In this document: positions 12,590 to 24,560 of the stretch, in pieces
Layout of the letters: each line of letters begins with the position of its first letter
Numbering within the stretch: the stretch's first letter is position 1
NCBI RefSeq assembly: GCF_033118175.1
Contig: NC_083697.1
Location: 25,766,001 to 25,830,000 of the forward strand
Direction: 5' to 3'
DNA from: Dama dama
Lineage: Eukaryota > Chordata > Mammalia > Artiodactyla > Cervidae
Length of the DNA: 64,000 nt
Program-made: the position numbers and the translations under genes
The notes under the pieces: model-generated
The model's database searches: none
The model's input: the letters and a program-made list of their open reading frames with translations, nothing else
Told to the model about the DNA's origin: nothing

Positions 12590-12665
12590 AAACCTGTCAC
12601 TCTGCCTGGCTTATCAACAGATAAATAATACCTAGTAATCAATAAATATTTTTGAATGAATTAAG
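12590..12665 (+). repeat. L2/MIR-like 3' end remnant
   Basis: ccccaaaacctgtcactctg, gcctggcttatcaacag and aatcaataaatatttttgaatg fit an L2-type 3' terminus, strongly diverged. Confidence 0.4.
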
Positions 12666-13785
12666 AAAAAGTTAGTTCCAGTTAATCAATTTTACTCCAT
12701 TTCCTATAAGATATTTGCATCTAAAAAAAAAGGTCTTCAAAGTCTTCTATAATACTTGCTGTAAATGATATTAGAGGCTCCACAAACATCCCATATCTAC
12801 TAAATCAATCTCTGAGAGCTGGTGCCTAAAATCTATATTTTACTGAAGTCTTTGGGTGATTCTAAATGTGACATGTGCATATAGTTTTCTCATAATTCAT
12901 ATTTTTTAGTTAAACAGAAATGCTTATTCATGGGGGAGGGAGGGAATCACAGTGATAAGATACTCATGGTTATAGTGTTATTTTGTTTTCCATGTTGATT
13001 TTTGTATTATTTTTATACTAATCTACTTGTTTTATAGTTATTTATCTCTAACCTTTTTGGCAAGTTAACTTTCCTTTCATGAACCAAAACCGTCACCTGT
13101 TTCACTACTCAGCAAAGTCTGAGCCTCTCTTGTCTTTACTGCCAACGGCCAGCCCTCTTTTTAAATCTACGTCTCACTGGCTACTCCTCCCCTGCTTGCT
13201 CCTCTTTATGAGAGCAGTTTTTAATCAGTGGTACTGACATACAGCATTGGAATTCCAAAGTCCTTTCATGTGGGAATAAAGTAGAGAAATCCATCTTGGA
13301 CTCAAAAAACTTACATTCTGTACTAACACTTTACGTTTTCTCTCTTGAAATCAGTAAAAGGTAACCCTGTTAAATCAACTCAGACTTTATGTCATGATTC
13401 AAGTAATAATCATAGGGTATTAATATATGAATAAGTATGAGTATAAATGTACTTGTCATATAACATGAAAAGCATCCAGAATTGAAAGTGACAAACTGTT
13501 CTGCTTCCTGAAAACTTGAAAATATAAACAGTTTTGCTTCAAGAGAAGAAGTGTAAAGAAGTGAAATGTTGGTAGGGATTAGGGGAAAAACCAAGCAAAA
13601 GACATTGATTTTTTTAAAATTATTTAATTTTACTTTGCCTTTATTTCCCCTTATCATTTTAAGAGAATTTTTGCTGTTTTATTCATTCAGCAAACATTTG
13701 TTGAGCACCTACTAAATGCCAAGCTCTTTTTAATTCAATTTGTTAAGGACTTTACAGTTATAGAGAGGTTTTCACAGTCCTCATT

Positions 13786-13926
13786 TATTTTTTTTTTTTT
13801 TTTCCCTGAGGTGATTTATTTATTTATTTATTTATTTTTATTTTTATTATTATTATTATTTTTTTTTTTTTCCAGTGGGTTTTGTCATACATTGATATGA
13901 ATCAGCCATGGATTTACATGTATTCT
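13786..13926 (-). mobile_element. Ruminant L1 3' UTR with T-rich tail
   Basis: A poly-T/(TTTA)n tract at 13788-13872 is followed by gggttttgtcatacattg and tgaatcagccatggattt, the same L1 3' UTR as at 10.4 kb. It is 5'-truncated to well under 100 bp of non-A-tail sequence. Confidence 0.82.
13813..13872 (+). repeat. (TTTA)n / (TTA)n / T-run compound microsatellite
   Basis: Five to six TTTA units, then TTTTTA, then four to five ATT units, then a T run. It corresponds to the decayed A-tail of the adjacent antisense L1. Confidence 0.9.
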
Positions 13927-16424
13927 AGTAGTATGGGCTGCATCTTTTCAAAGTACCTTGCTGACTGAGGGTACATGAGGGAAAGTGGCTGGGCACGTAC
14001 ATACCTTCAGTTCAGATGAAAGAGATGATCAACAGTGCCCTAGCCTTGTCCCCATTACAACCATCCTGTTCATTTTCGCATCTCAAATGTTGTTCAAACA
14101 GAGCCCTTCAAATCTAGTTAGCAAGATTATTTTCATTTTATATAAACTTACTTTCCTATGGTATATCAGTTGCAAATTTGGGGTGTAATTTAATTCAACA
14201 CACCAGAAAACTATTTTGGCAGATGGAAATAATGTATCAGGAAGGGATAAAAACATGTATTAGATTGTTTGGAAGGGTAAGGTAAACCAAAATCTCAACT
14301 CTTTTGCTGAATGAAACAGAGTATAAATGAATAAATATAACAAAATAACTCCAGGATAAGTCTTTATTTCCAGGTCAAGAATATGAAAATTAGTGGTGCA
14401 TGTTTGCCATTGCTTTCCATCATTGTTCATATTTTTTCTCATTTTAAAATTCCATTTGTTTCACGGCAGCAGTCTAAAACTTGAAATATTTACATATTGA
14501 ATATCTTAAACATTTACTGCTACCCCTTTTTTGTGAAGTGTGAGAAATCAAAATTCCAGTTGCGTATTAAAGATATATCTTCTTCTTATAGAAATCCCTG
14601 GATCTTCTTTTGCTAAATCATTAAATTAGTAAATGCCTCTTTTCTGACTGTAGGTACTTCAGTGTTCACAGTCTGTTCTGAATGGAACAGTGCCCTCTTA
14701 ATTCAGTGAGTGAAGCAAGGGCAGAAAAATGCCCAGAGCCAGACAGGAATCAAATAATGACTGAAGGAGCACTGGATTTCTCCAGTGTACTATACTGAGG
14801 GAGGCTGGGCTATGGCGATGGATCTTGGGAGGGAAAAGAGATGTTTACAAGTTTGAGATAGGAGAGTATTGAGGATGGAGTTCTTGATAGAAAACACAAA
14901 AGAAGAAAATAAATAAGAAGTCTTGTCATCTTTGGTGGAAATAACACTTGTCGTGACTTAGGGTAGAGTATCCTGTTTAGAATAGGCCCAAGCCAGCAGC
15001 TGGGCTGATCTGAGACACGGCGCACTTCCCCACAGACATCAGGGTGAGACTTTGACACAACATTACCGTATCAGTTGACAGGAAGGTTGTGCTGGTGACA
15101 GTTTTCATTCCTTTGCGGTTTGATTTAGTTCAGTGTGGATTTGAGACAGTTCCTAAAGCAGTGTTTTTTCACGAGTGAGTCTACAGAATACATTTTCTTC
15201 GTGAAGACCATTGGGTTCAGGTAGCGCAATTCCAACTTGCTAATGAACATCTGGGTGCTTGCACTGAGATCTTTCCTATGCGTACTCAAAGTCCAGGGAT
15301 GTCATTTCATGTATCAGTGACATTCCGTGGCATTTAAAGAGAAATGGATTCTGGCGCTATTCCACAGAAGGGCTAGCAACAAGAGACACATACAGGATTC
15401 TGTGAGTCTAATGATTTTCACAATCCCAGGGCATAAATGTCTCGTTTTTTTCAGCTATCCTTCCAGTATATCCTATAAACTATGCAAAATAAATACACAA
15501 GCCTTGTTATATGATATATACTACCAAAATTTCAGTTAACCCAATTTGTATATGTGCTGACAAATAAAGGTGAATAATGAAAAAGAAAAGGGAGCTTTTA
15601 TCTGCAATATCCTCATATCTCCTAGAGAATTAATGTTAAAGTTTATTTGTTTCTTCACTTTTCCCCAAAGCCAAAATGAGCAACTAAACTGGAATTATTC
15701 CAGATATGTCTATCTGAATTATAGGTTATTGCTCCTAAATCCTATAGAAATTAAGTAAAACAAACACTAGCAAAGAATAGATTAGAATCCTGACATACTT
15801 CATTTAATTAATGCATTTTAAACTCTCATGCTTATTAAATAGATACTTGAAATAGTTTAAGATTAATAAAATGTTTGTTTTCTTGAAGAAACTAAATTGT
15901 TCCCACTGAATTCAAATAGCCCTCTTACGGAAAACTAGATTCCCACATGTACTTATATCCATTTCCGAATCCTATTTTCAGTTATAGTCATCTGTTTCAG
16001 TTTCTTTCTTTTCCAGTACCAGTACCAAGAGGTTATTAGAATTATAATTATATCATACGTTTGGCACTGTGTTTCTACAGGAATTGTAGAATTGGCTTGT
16101 CTTTTTCCCTCCTCCCCTGGGAAAAATATCATTTTTGTATTTATGTTGTGATTAAGTTTATAAAAAGTAGAGAAAATTAATATACTATAATGAGTTTTAT
16201 ATTGTCCAAAATCAGAGTATACCTTTCTGTTTATTCATGTCTTGAAGTTTCTCTGTTGTGTTTTATTTCTTATGTATTTCTTATTTGGCTTATTACTATT
16301 TTAACCTTTGTCTTGCCATTATTATTAGGATATTTTATTTCATTATATTTTCTAGCTGGTTATATGTAAAGAAAGATTGCTGGCTTTACAGTTTAATGTA
16401 AACAACTACATTGTTTAGAATAGA

Positions 16425-16600
16425 TTAGAATTTCAAACCCCAGTTCTGCCATACCAGCTGTATGACCTGTTTGCTTATCCATAAAACAGAGATTAATAAT
16501 TTTACATACTTCATCGGATTACTGGGAGTATTAAATTAGTTAAAATATTCAGAACATTGCTGGCACATAGTAAACACTCTGTAAGTTTTCTCTTTCATCC
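16425..16600 (+). repeat. MIR SINE
   Basis: Good MIR order: tcaaaccccagttctgcc, agctgtatgacctg, cataaaacagagattaata, ttactgggagtattaaat, ctggcacatagtaaacact. Confidence 0.82.
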
Positions 16601-17228
16601 TCATTATTGTTATCATTTATCTGCCATGTAATGTTCTCTCATTATTTGTAAGCCTTTCAGTTGATTTAAATTTTCCAGTTGTATATCATCTAAAAATTTT
16701 AATTTTGCTTCTTTTACAGTTCTATCCATCCTATATCTTTCTGTTGTTTAGTTAATTCACCTCAGTCTCATGTTTAACATATTCATCGTGTTTATCTCAA
16801 CCTAGGAAATTTATCAAGTTCTGGTTTTATTTCAAAAGTATTTCCAGAAGCTTTTAGAAGATTGTAGAGTAGTACCAGCACCACCACTGCCCATTTCCAT
16901 CACCATGTTGTCCATGTTTTTGATCCCTAGATCACTATGAGAGTTCTCCACTTACTGCTAGAAATATCTATCACTAAGAAAGCAGAGTCTGCTTATTGTA
17001 GACATGTGGGGAAATAAGAGTTACCGGATATTGCTCTAAAAACTCTCAACTTTATGTATTCTAAGCCTTATTAATAGTTTACATAATGTAAGATTTACTC
17101 AGCAGTATATGGATGTACCTAACAAAAGTAACTTTTTTCCTTTCCCTTTTTCTTCAAAAATCGTTTATTTCTTATGACCTAATCTGCAGTTTTTATGCGA
17201 TAATTCCAAAAATATGATCCTCTAGCCA

Positions 17229-17408
17229 TTGTTGTTCTGTTGCCCAGTCGTGTCTAACTCTGTGATGCCATGGACTGCAGCGTGCCAGGCCTCCCTGTCC
17301 CTCACCGTCTCCCAAAGTTTGCCCAAGCTCATGTCCATTGCATTGGTGATAACATCCAGCCATCTCATCCTCTGTCATCCCCTTCTCCTCCTGCCTTCAA
17401 TCTTCAGC
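17229..17408 (-). mobile_element. BovB LINE 3' fragment
   Basis: gcccagtcgtgtctaactct, ggactgcagcgtgccagg, then ccatctcatcctctgtcatc: the last ~180 bp of BovB in antisense. The open frames here (17229-17570 and 17193-17378) are by-products of BovB. Confidence 0.85.
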
Positions 17409-18469
17409 CTAGCCACATCTTCTCCCATACACCAGTCTCTGTCTCCAGCCGCATCTCAACACTTCAGCTTGGTAGATAGACCCTGTGCATCCTGTTTCAC
17501 AAGTCTAAATCAGAACTATCTTCCCCTTGTCTACTGTCTGTCACTGTTACTGTCTTCTTTTCTCCCTTAACCACCCATGTCCAAAACATAAATGCCATCT
17601 TTGCTCATCCCTGTCCTTTATCTTTCATAAAATTTCCTACAGTGCCTCTCATGTATTCTTCCTTTACCTTTAATCAATACACCCAACTTTACTGAACAGC
17701 TACTGAATTTCAGGCTCTCTGCTAGGTAGTGGAAGTGTAAAAACAAGTCCTAGTCCCTGCTTTCAAGGAGCTCATGGTATATTTATTGGAAGAAATCAGT
17801 ATCAGTATGGAACAGGGTCTGTAAACCCGAGACACTCTGGTTGGATACTTGTGAAGTAAACTTTAAAAAAATTCTTTCAAAATGAAAATAGCTTCCTGAC
17901 AAATTTCCACCTTGTTCATAGCAGGATGAATTGAAACAAATGTGGAAAGGATTTTAAATGAGAAATTTGTTCAGCATACCTCCTAGAGGTAGAACCAAAG
18001 CTTTAGAATCAAAACACCTTCCCAGTGTGTTTGATTGAATTGCTTCACACAAAATATGCATGTAAACCCCCACTTCTTTTCTTCACAAACTCCTATTCAT
18101 CCTTTTAATCTTTACTCATATGTTGCCTTTTTAAGAAAATGTTTCAAAATTGTCCACTTGCTTCTGGGCAAATGAACCACTGCTTTTCCTGTATCATGAC
18201 GGAAATCAAACTTCAGTGAGTTCAGCAATGAAAGAAAAGAAAGTAGAGGTGAGAAGATAGATAGTAGCTAGGAAAGTACTTGCCCCTTGGAGAGTAATTG
18301 TATTATTTAGTATTTATTTTTACATTTAGCTTTCACTATGGATAGGAGAGAATCGGATATATTTGTAGGCCAAGGGAATGACTGAAGGAAAAAAAAGATA
18401 ATGAATAGAGCAAAACTCTTGGTTTCCAGTGTCATCACTTAATCTAGATCTTCATAAAATCCACTTTAT

Positions 18470-18860
18470 TACAAGACTTTCTGCCTATTATTTTTCCCAT
18501 CTCTAATTCATCCTGCAAAATATGGCCAAATTAATCTTCCTAAAATGTTGCTGTTAACATGTGACGCATTACTCCAAAAGTCCTACAGTTCTCATCTATT
18601 TCTTATGTCCTTGAGCTTCTCTGTCTTCAGAGCCCTCATGGTCTGTCGCCTACCTACTTATTCAGTACTATTTCTCTCTCTTTCTCAGGACAGATGTTCA
18701 TTCAGTAAAACTAGTCTCTTCATTACCATTTTCATACCTATTGACTCTAATTTCTATCGGAACAAGTATCTTTTTTTTGTTCATGAATGTATCCCAAGCA
18801 CATTGTATATACCTAATGGGTGCTCAATAATTATTTATGGACTGGTTCCTTGCTCATTCA
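18470..18860 (+). repeat. L2-like LINE remnant
   Basis: The pyrimidine-rich sequence with cattactccaaaagtcctac, tcagagccctcatggtct, gaatgtatcccaagcaca and tgggtgctcaataattattt follows the L2 3' layout. The 107-residue open frame at 18545-18868 lies inside it and is not convincing as a gene. Confidence 0.5.
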
Positions 18861-19084
18861 CATCTTAGAACTCTTACAATTATCTACTTATGTAACATTT
18901 CTCTTCCTCTTTCCTACTTTCCTAAACCTTACTGATTTTTCCTGACTCAAGTCCCACTTCTTCCACCTATTTTTTGCTAACTACTTCTCCCCATTATTGT
19001 GTTTATTCCTTTCCCTGTGTTCTCATAGTATGTAGCTGTGATTCCATACACTGAATCTTATGAGAGAAGCAGTGTAATAATATG

Positions 19085-19580
19085 GTTAAAAGCTCAGACT
19101 CCAGAGCCAGACTAAAGTTGAATCCTGGCTCTGTTACTTACTGATTATGCGGCCTTTGTTATTTATCCTTACTCTGCCCCAATTTCCTCATCTGTCAGTT
19201 CAGTTCAGTTGCTCAGTCATGTCCAATTCTTTGCAACTCCATGAACCGCAGCACACCAGGCCTCCCTGTCCATCACCACCTCCCAGAGTCCACCCAAACC
19301 CATGTCTATTGAGTCGGTGATGCCATCCAACCATCTCATCCTCTGTGGTCCCCTTCTCCTCCTGCCCTCAATCTTTCCCAGCATCAGGGTCTTTTCCAAT
19401 GAGTCAGCTCTTCAGATCAGGTAGCCAAAGTATTGGAGTTTCAGTTTCAACATCAGTCCTACCAATCCTCATCTGTAGCATGATCAAAATAATAAAATCT
19501 ACCTCACAGAATTGTTGCAAGATTGAAATGAGCTCGTATATGTCAAGTGCCCATCACAGTGACCAGCACATAGCAAGCAC
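19085..19580 (+). repeat. MIR SINE interrupted by BovB
   Basis: The left half (gctcagactccagagccaga, ggctctgttacttactg) runs to cctcatctgt. The right half resumes at 19477 with agcatgatcaaaataataa, acctcacagaattgttgc and ccagcacatagcaagcac. Removing the BovB at 19196-19465 restores a continuous MIR. Confidence 0.85.
19196..19465 (-). mobile_element. BovB LINE 3' fragment inserted in MIR
   Basis: The (TTCAG)n end lies at the left, followed by gctcagtcatgtccaattc through agtattggagtttcagtttc. An exact 11-bp target-site duplication tcctcatctgt lies at 19185-19195 and 19466-19476. It is 5'-truncated to 270 bp. Confidence 0.94.
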
Positions 19581-20286
19581 AATATAAATGTTTTCTGTCA
19601 CTATTGTATAGTTTTATTATTGCTTTTATGTTAGTATTTTCCAATCAGATTAGGGACTCTTTGAGGTGAAAATGGTATTTTATCTCCATCAAGATGGCTC
19701 AGCACAAAGCTGGTTAATTGAATATTTTTAATTGATGATTTATTAAAAATTTAGACCATATTAAGAATACCATGAAATTCAAGCTGCTTCTTTTAGGATG
19801 TGATTTTTAAAAGCAACTTATTTCATATAAAGATATGCAGTCTACCAAACATTTTTACCCTTATTATATCAATGGATCCTTACAATAAATTGGTGAGGTG
19901 TCATTATTCTCATAGTACAGCTTAGAATTGTATGGTCAGAGAAGGTTAAGCATCTAACACCCTCTCTCTCAGCACTACCACATCCCCCTACTTCTTGCCT
20001 GCTCAGACAGGTACAGGACAGATTATAAGTCTTCTGTATAAACAGACATTCTGCTACAAAAGAGAATATCACTACCCCTTCTTTCAGGTATGCCCAAATC
20101 TCTAAAAATGTCTTGGGCACTCCCCTCCACTTACCTTGTGAGAGTGAGAGGGAATGATTTGAGTGTCCAGAAACACCTACTTCTCTACCCTGCAGGATGA
20201 GAAGGGAGGAGCATCTTATCTTGAACACTGTGCTTGCCATGAAGTTGACCCACATCACCTCCAACTAAAGCTCCTTATGTAGCTTT

Positions 20287-20338
20287 ATAATAATAATTGG
20301 ATAATAATAATTGGAAGGTATAATAATTGGAAGTTGTA
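20287..20338 (+). repeat. Short AT-rich tandem repeat
   Basis: Three imperfect copies of a unit close to ataataattgga with short spacers. Confidence 0.75.
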
Positions 20339-22290
20339 ATTTCAGTCACTTCTCACCTAGCCCCGGGCAAGGGCGGGCGGGGGAGAGTTGGTGGCTTTTG
20401 CTGGCAGTTTCTGTTTCTTGTTAGCATGTTAGAGCCTCTTTGTTTCAACCCAGGAACAACATCATTCAGCATCCTGTTACACATGCATACATTCATTTAT
20501 CAAACATTTCAGCACCTTCTCTGGGCAGAGCCCTCTCATCTCTTGCTATGAGAGATACAAAAGAAATCTGAGCAATTTAAGCTGTTGATATACCTGGCTC
20601 TGTGTTGTCATCAGCATGTTTGTATTAATCCTCTCTCTCTCCTCAAAACATGATATGTCACTTGAAGGATCTTTGGAGTAGAGTTTTCCTTAAGAAAGTG
20701 TATTTAAAAAAAAAAGTATTTTCATTGTGTTGAAATATACATTATTTAATACATAGATAGCTGGCCCTGTGATGTTCCCTGTCTTATAAACATGCCTACT
20801 TTTGCTCTTCATGCTTTCTGATTTCCACCTTTCTTTTAGAAGTTTATCTTTAGTATTAGTTGGTGTTCTAATTCTAAATGTTTTTGCTCGAAATAAGGTA
20901 GCTCTCTCTCTATAGGAAGTGTATACAATGTGTATCACTGTCTGTGCTACCTTATTTTAGTTTCTTGAATTAGATATTTAATAAATGCTGCTTTGCTTCC
21001 AAAATGAAGAAACTTTAAATTGACTCAAAGAATCAGTACTATAGACCTTCTAAGGCCATCCTGTCCCGGAGAAAAACCCTCAGAAGCTCCAGGAAACTGT
21101 CAATCTATCATGTATTTCCTGAACACCACTCTTGGCCTCATTTATACCCAGGTATGACTTAGCAACTAAATCACCACTGTAAATGTCATTTGAAATCCTT
21201 AATCTCCAAGTGGCTTTAGAGAAGCTAATTTTTTATATTAAGATTTTATCTTTCTTTCTCACCTTCCCCCTAAACACACACATACACAAAATAATATAAG
21301 AAAACTGCTTCCTTCCATAGGGAAGGGTGTTTGTTGTTTTTAACCTTCTAGTATACATTATGAGTATGATCACATAGGGAGTTGTTTCTAAGTGCAGGAT
21401 CAAAATATCTTACTCTTAAAGGAAATGCAATTCTTGCTAAGAAAAATAATAGCCAGTAAGCAGTAATCTAGTAAATAATTTCTAATATCTTAAACTAGGA
21501 AAACCTATATAATTATTTAGTGATGGTAATGTAATTGACATTTATGTTGATAGAAGCTTGGAAAAATATATTAAATATTCTTCCATGTAGCCAATAGGCC
21601 CTTTTCTCTAAATTCTTCATACGTTTAATGAAGAGGTGGATAAAGATCAGTTTATTCAAATATTTTTTCACGTGGAAAACAAGGTAGTCCTTACCAATGA
21701 AACATGGCAGTAAACCTCAAACATTTTTTCTCCAATTGTCTGTATTAATGTTTGTGTGTCTCCTTTCTGAATGCATGAAAGCTTGCCCTACTTGCTGAGG
21801 TTTTTTTTTTAATCATTTAAAAACTTCATCTGAATTTAAGCATAATATTAATTTTGTTTTTCTTTAACATATTTTAAACATATTTCTGTACATATTTTCT
21901 AGTGCTAGATCTGGTTACCTACAATGGTGACCATAAGCCATGAGTTTTCATTTGTGAAGCCTTTTTATATTGCTGTAAATATTTGGTAAGAATTATCTTC
22001 AGACAGATTAGATTCATAGTTGTGAAGTATTTAAGAGAAGTATATAATAGTGCTGGTTGAAAATAAATCTCATATTTTTATAAATGTTTAATTAATGATT
22101 AAAACTTAAGCGCAGAAATGTATTAAGATAAAAAGTTGTTGATTCCACTGATTCACAGACTTTTACAATTTCTATGCATCATTCTTATACCTATGAAAAT
22201 ATATTTATATACACAGGTATGTGTTTATACACACATACATATTCACTGTGATATATGTCACCAAACTGGTATTGTAGTGAATTTATTGTT

Positions 22291-22547
22291 TTTTTTTTAA
22301 GTATTTATTTTATTTATCTACTTATTTATTTATTTGGCTAGGTCGGGTCTTAGCTGTGGCACAGGATCTTCATTGTGTCATGTGGGATCGATCATTCATT
22401 GTGGCACACACACTCTCTAATTATGGTGCAGGGGGTAGTTGCTCTGCAGCATGTGGGATCTTAGTTCCCCAACCAGGGATCAGACCCTCTTCCCTTGAGT
22501 TGCAAGACAGATTCCTTAACCATTGGACAACAAAGGAAGTTCCAAAC
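22291..22547 (-). mobile_element. CHR-type tRNA-Glu SINE
   Basis: (TTTA)n tail at the left, then ggctaggtcgggtcttagct, catgtgggatcttagttccc, caaccagggatcagaccc, and head end ttaaccattggacaac plus gaagttcc: a cetacean-hippo-ruminant SINE. The likely target-site duplication is ttattgtt at 22283-22290 and 22548-22555. Confidence 0.85.
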
Positions 22548-22904
22548 TTATTGTTGTATAGGATCTTTATCCCCTTGATAATGTATCTTTAATGTTTCCT
22601 CTATTAAGAAATATTTTTCTAAAATGTGGTTTTAATGGGTGAATGGTATTTCTTTACATGGATCTATTGTTATTTATTTATCCTATCACCTTTTATTATG
22701 TGTTTACAGTATCCCAGTTTTTCATAATTTAAGAAAAACAATATATTTAATAAATATTTTCCCATACTGCTTTGTACAATCTGTGATTATATCCATGGAA
22801 CAGATTTCTAAAAAGAAACTTCTGTTGCATTCATATTTGAAAGTTTTTTAATACATATTATGATTTTTTTCCTTCAGAAAGTCTATGTTGATTCACATAT
22901 CTAA

Positions 22905-24065
22905 AACATATGTATTTTATTTATTTTTATGGAAGTATAGATAATGTGTTAATTACTACTGTACAGCAGAGTGATTCACATACATATTTACACATTCTTT
23001 TTAAATATTCTTTTCCATTACGGTTTATCATAGGATATTGAACATAGTTCTCTGTGCTATACAGTGTGTGTGTGTGTGTATGTGTGAGTTAAGTCACTTC
23101 TATTGTGTCTGACTATTTGCAACCCTATGGACTGTAGCGCCCCTCCCCAGGCTCCTCTGTCCATGGCATTCTTCAGGCGAGAATACTGGAGTGGGTTGCC
23201 ATTTCCTCCTCCAGGAGATTTTCCTGACCCGGGGATCGAATCCTTGTCTCTTATGTCTCCCACACTGGAAGGCAGATTCTTACCACTAGCACCACCTGGG
23301 AAGCCCTGAACCATACAGTGGAACCTTGTTGTTTATCCATTCTGCATAATGAAAGCTTATGTAGAAGCTCCACTCCTTCCCTCTCCCAGGCCCCACCCCC
23401 TTTGCCCCCCCCCCCCACCCCCGAATCTGTTTTCTATGTCCATGATTCTGTTTCTGTTTAACAGATAGGTTCATTTGTGTTATAATTTAGATTCCACATA
23501 TAAGTGATATCATATGGTACTTGTCTTTCTCTATCTGGCTTGCTTCGCTTACTATGATAGTCTCTAGTTGTATCCATGTTGCTGCTGCAAATGGCATTAT
23601 TTTATTCTTTTTGTGGCTGAGTAGTATTCTATCGTATATGTGTACCACAGTGTCTTTATCCATTCATCTGTCAGTGGATATTTATGTTGTTTCCATGTCT
23701 TGGCTATTGTGAATAATCCTGCCATGAACATAGGGGTGCATGTATCTTGTTGAATTATAATTTTTTCCAGATATATGCCCAGGATTACTAGATCATATGG
23801 TAGCTCTAGTTTTAGTTTTTTGAAGAACCTCCATACTATTTCCACGGTGGCTGCACCAAGTAACATTCCCACCAACAATGTACAAGGGTTCCCTTTTTTC
23901 CACACCCTCTCTGACATTTAATATTTGTAGATTTTTTAGTGAGGGCCATTCTGACAAGTGTGAGGTGGTGCCTTGTTGTAGTTTTAATATGCATTTCTCT
24001 AATAATTAGTGATGTTGAGCATCTTTTCATGTGCCTTAAAACATAATGTGTTTTCGAGTTCTTCC
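22905..24065 (-). mobile_element. L1 3' UTR plus ORF2 3' end, split by a Bov-tA
   Basis: The 3' UTR lies at the left: tactgtacagcagagtgatt, gaacatagttctctgtgcta. A Bov-tA interrupts at 23067-23312. Then ccttgttgtttatccattct, a C-rich tract at 23390-23422, and antisense ORF2 end: catataagtgatatcat, ctgagtagtattctatcg, tttccatgtcttggctattg, gcaccaagtaacattccc. The 106- and 84-residue minus frames (23597-23917 and 23836-24090) are L1 ORF2 remnants. Confidence 0.9.
23067..23312 (-). mobile_element. Bov-tA SINE with (CA)n tail inserted in L1
   Basis: On the + strand a (TG)n run, then the Bov-tA body (ttgtgtctgactatttgcaa, actggagtgggttgccatt) to agcaccacctgggaagccc. The target-site duplication atacagtg lies at 23059-23066 and 23313-23320. 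Confidence 0.92.
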
Positions 24066-24560
24066 CTACATGCTTACTGTTAGAGTTCAACCAACAGCAA
24101 AAGATTATATGCTCATGTTAGGATAATTCAAGAATGGTTTATTTAGAGAGATAATAATTACAAAGATGATGGTAGAATGTTGGTCAAAATATGAGAGAGA
24201 ATGCAGTAAATTATGAAAATTAGCAATAGGACTGTTACCACCTAAAAGTCAAAGGGATGAGGAAGGAAGAGGTTATCAGAACATGGGAAATGAGAAGCAG
24301 ATTGAGAAAGCCATCTTGAGAGGAACAGTGACCTTTGGTCAACAAACACAGCTAGATCAAGGTGAATTTTCAAGTACGGAACCAAGGGATTATGTTACCT
24401 TAATCTACTCTCTCTATTGTCTGAACCACCTTGAAAGCCAGAGGACCTGGGATCCCTCTTCTAGGTCCAAACAGAGGCCTCCCACCAGTAGAGAACAGGC
24501 AGGAACCAATGGAGAGTGAATCTGGAGGGACAAGGAAAAGATATCCAGAATACTTACCTA
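24066..24560. other. Unassigned segment between two antisense L1 sequences
   Basis: About 500 bp with higher GC than its flanks. It contains caagaatggtttatttagag and a later purine/CT-rich part. It looks like an inserted old LTR or DNA element, but I cannot name a family and see no terminal repeats or duplicated target. Confidence 0.35.

Noticed and set aside
18545..18868. 107-residue open frame
   Set aside because: It falls in L2-like sequence, is low-complexity and hydrophobic, and has no recognisable family or splice context.
19869..20264. 131-residue minus-strand open frame
   Set aside because: No recognisable domain, no conserved motif, and no splice or promoter support; a chance frame in a less AT-rich stretch.
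23597..24090. Two overlapping minus-strand frames of 106 and 84 residues
   Set aside because: They match L1 ORF2 C-terminal remnants in different frames.
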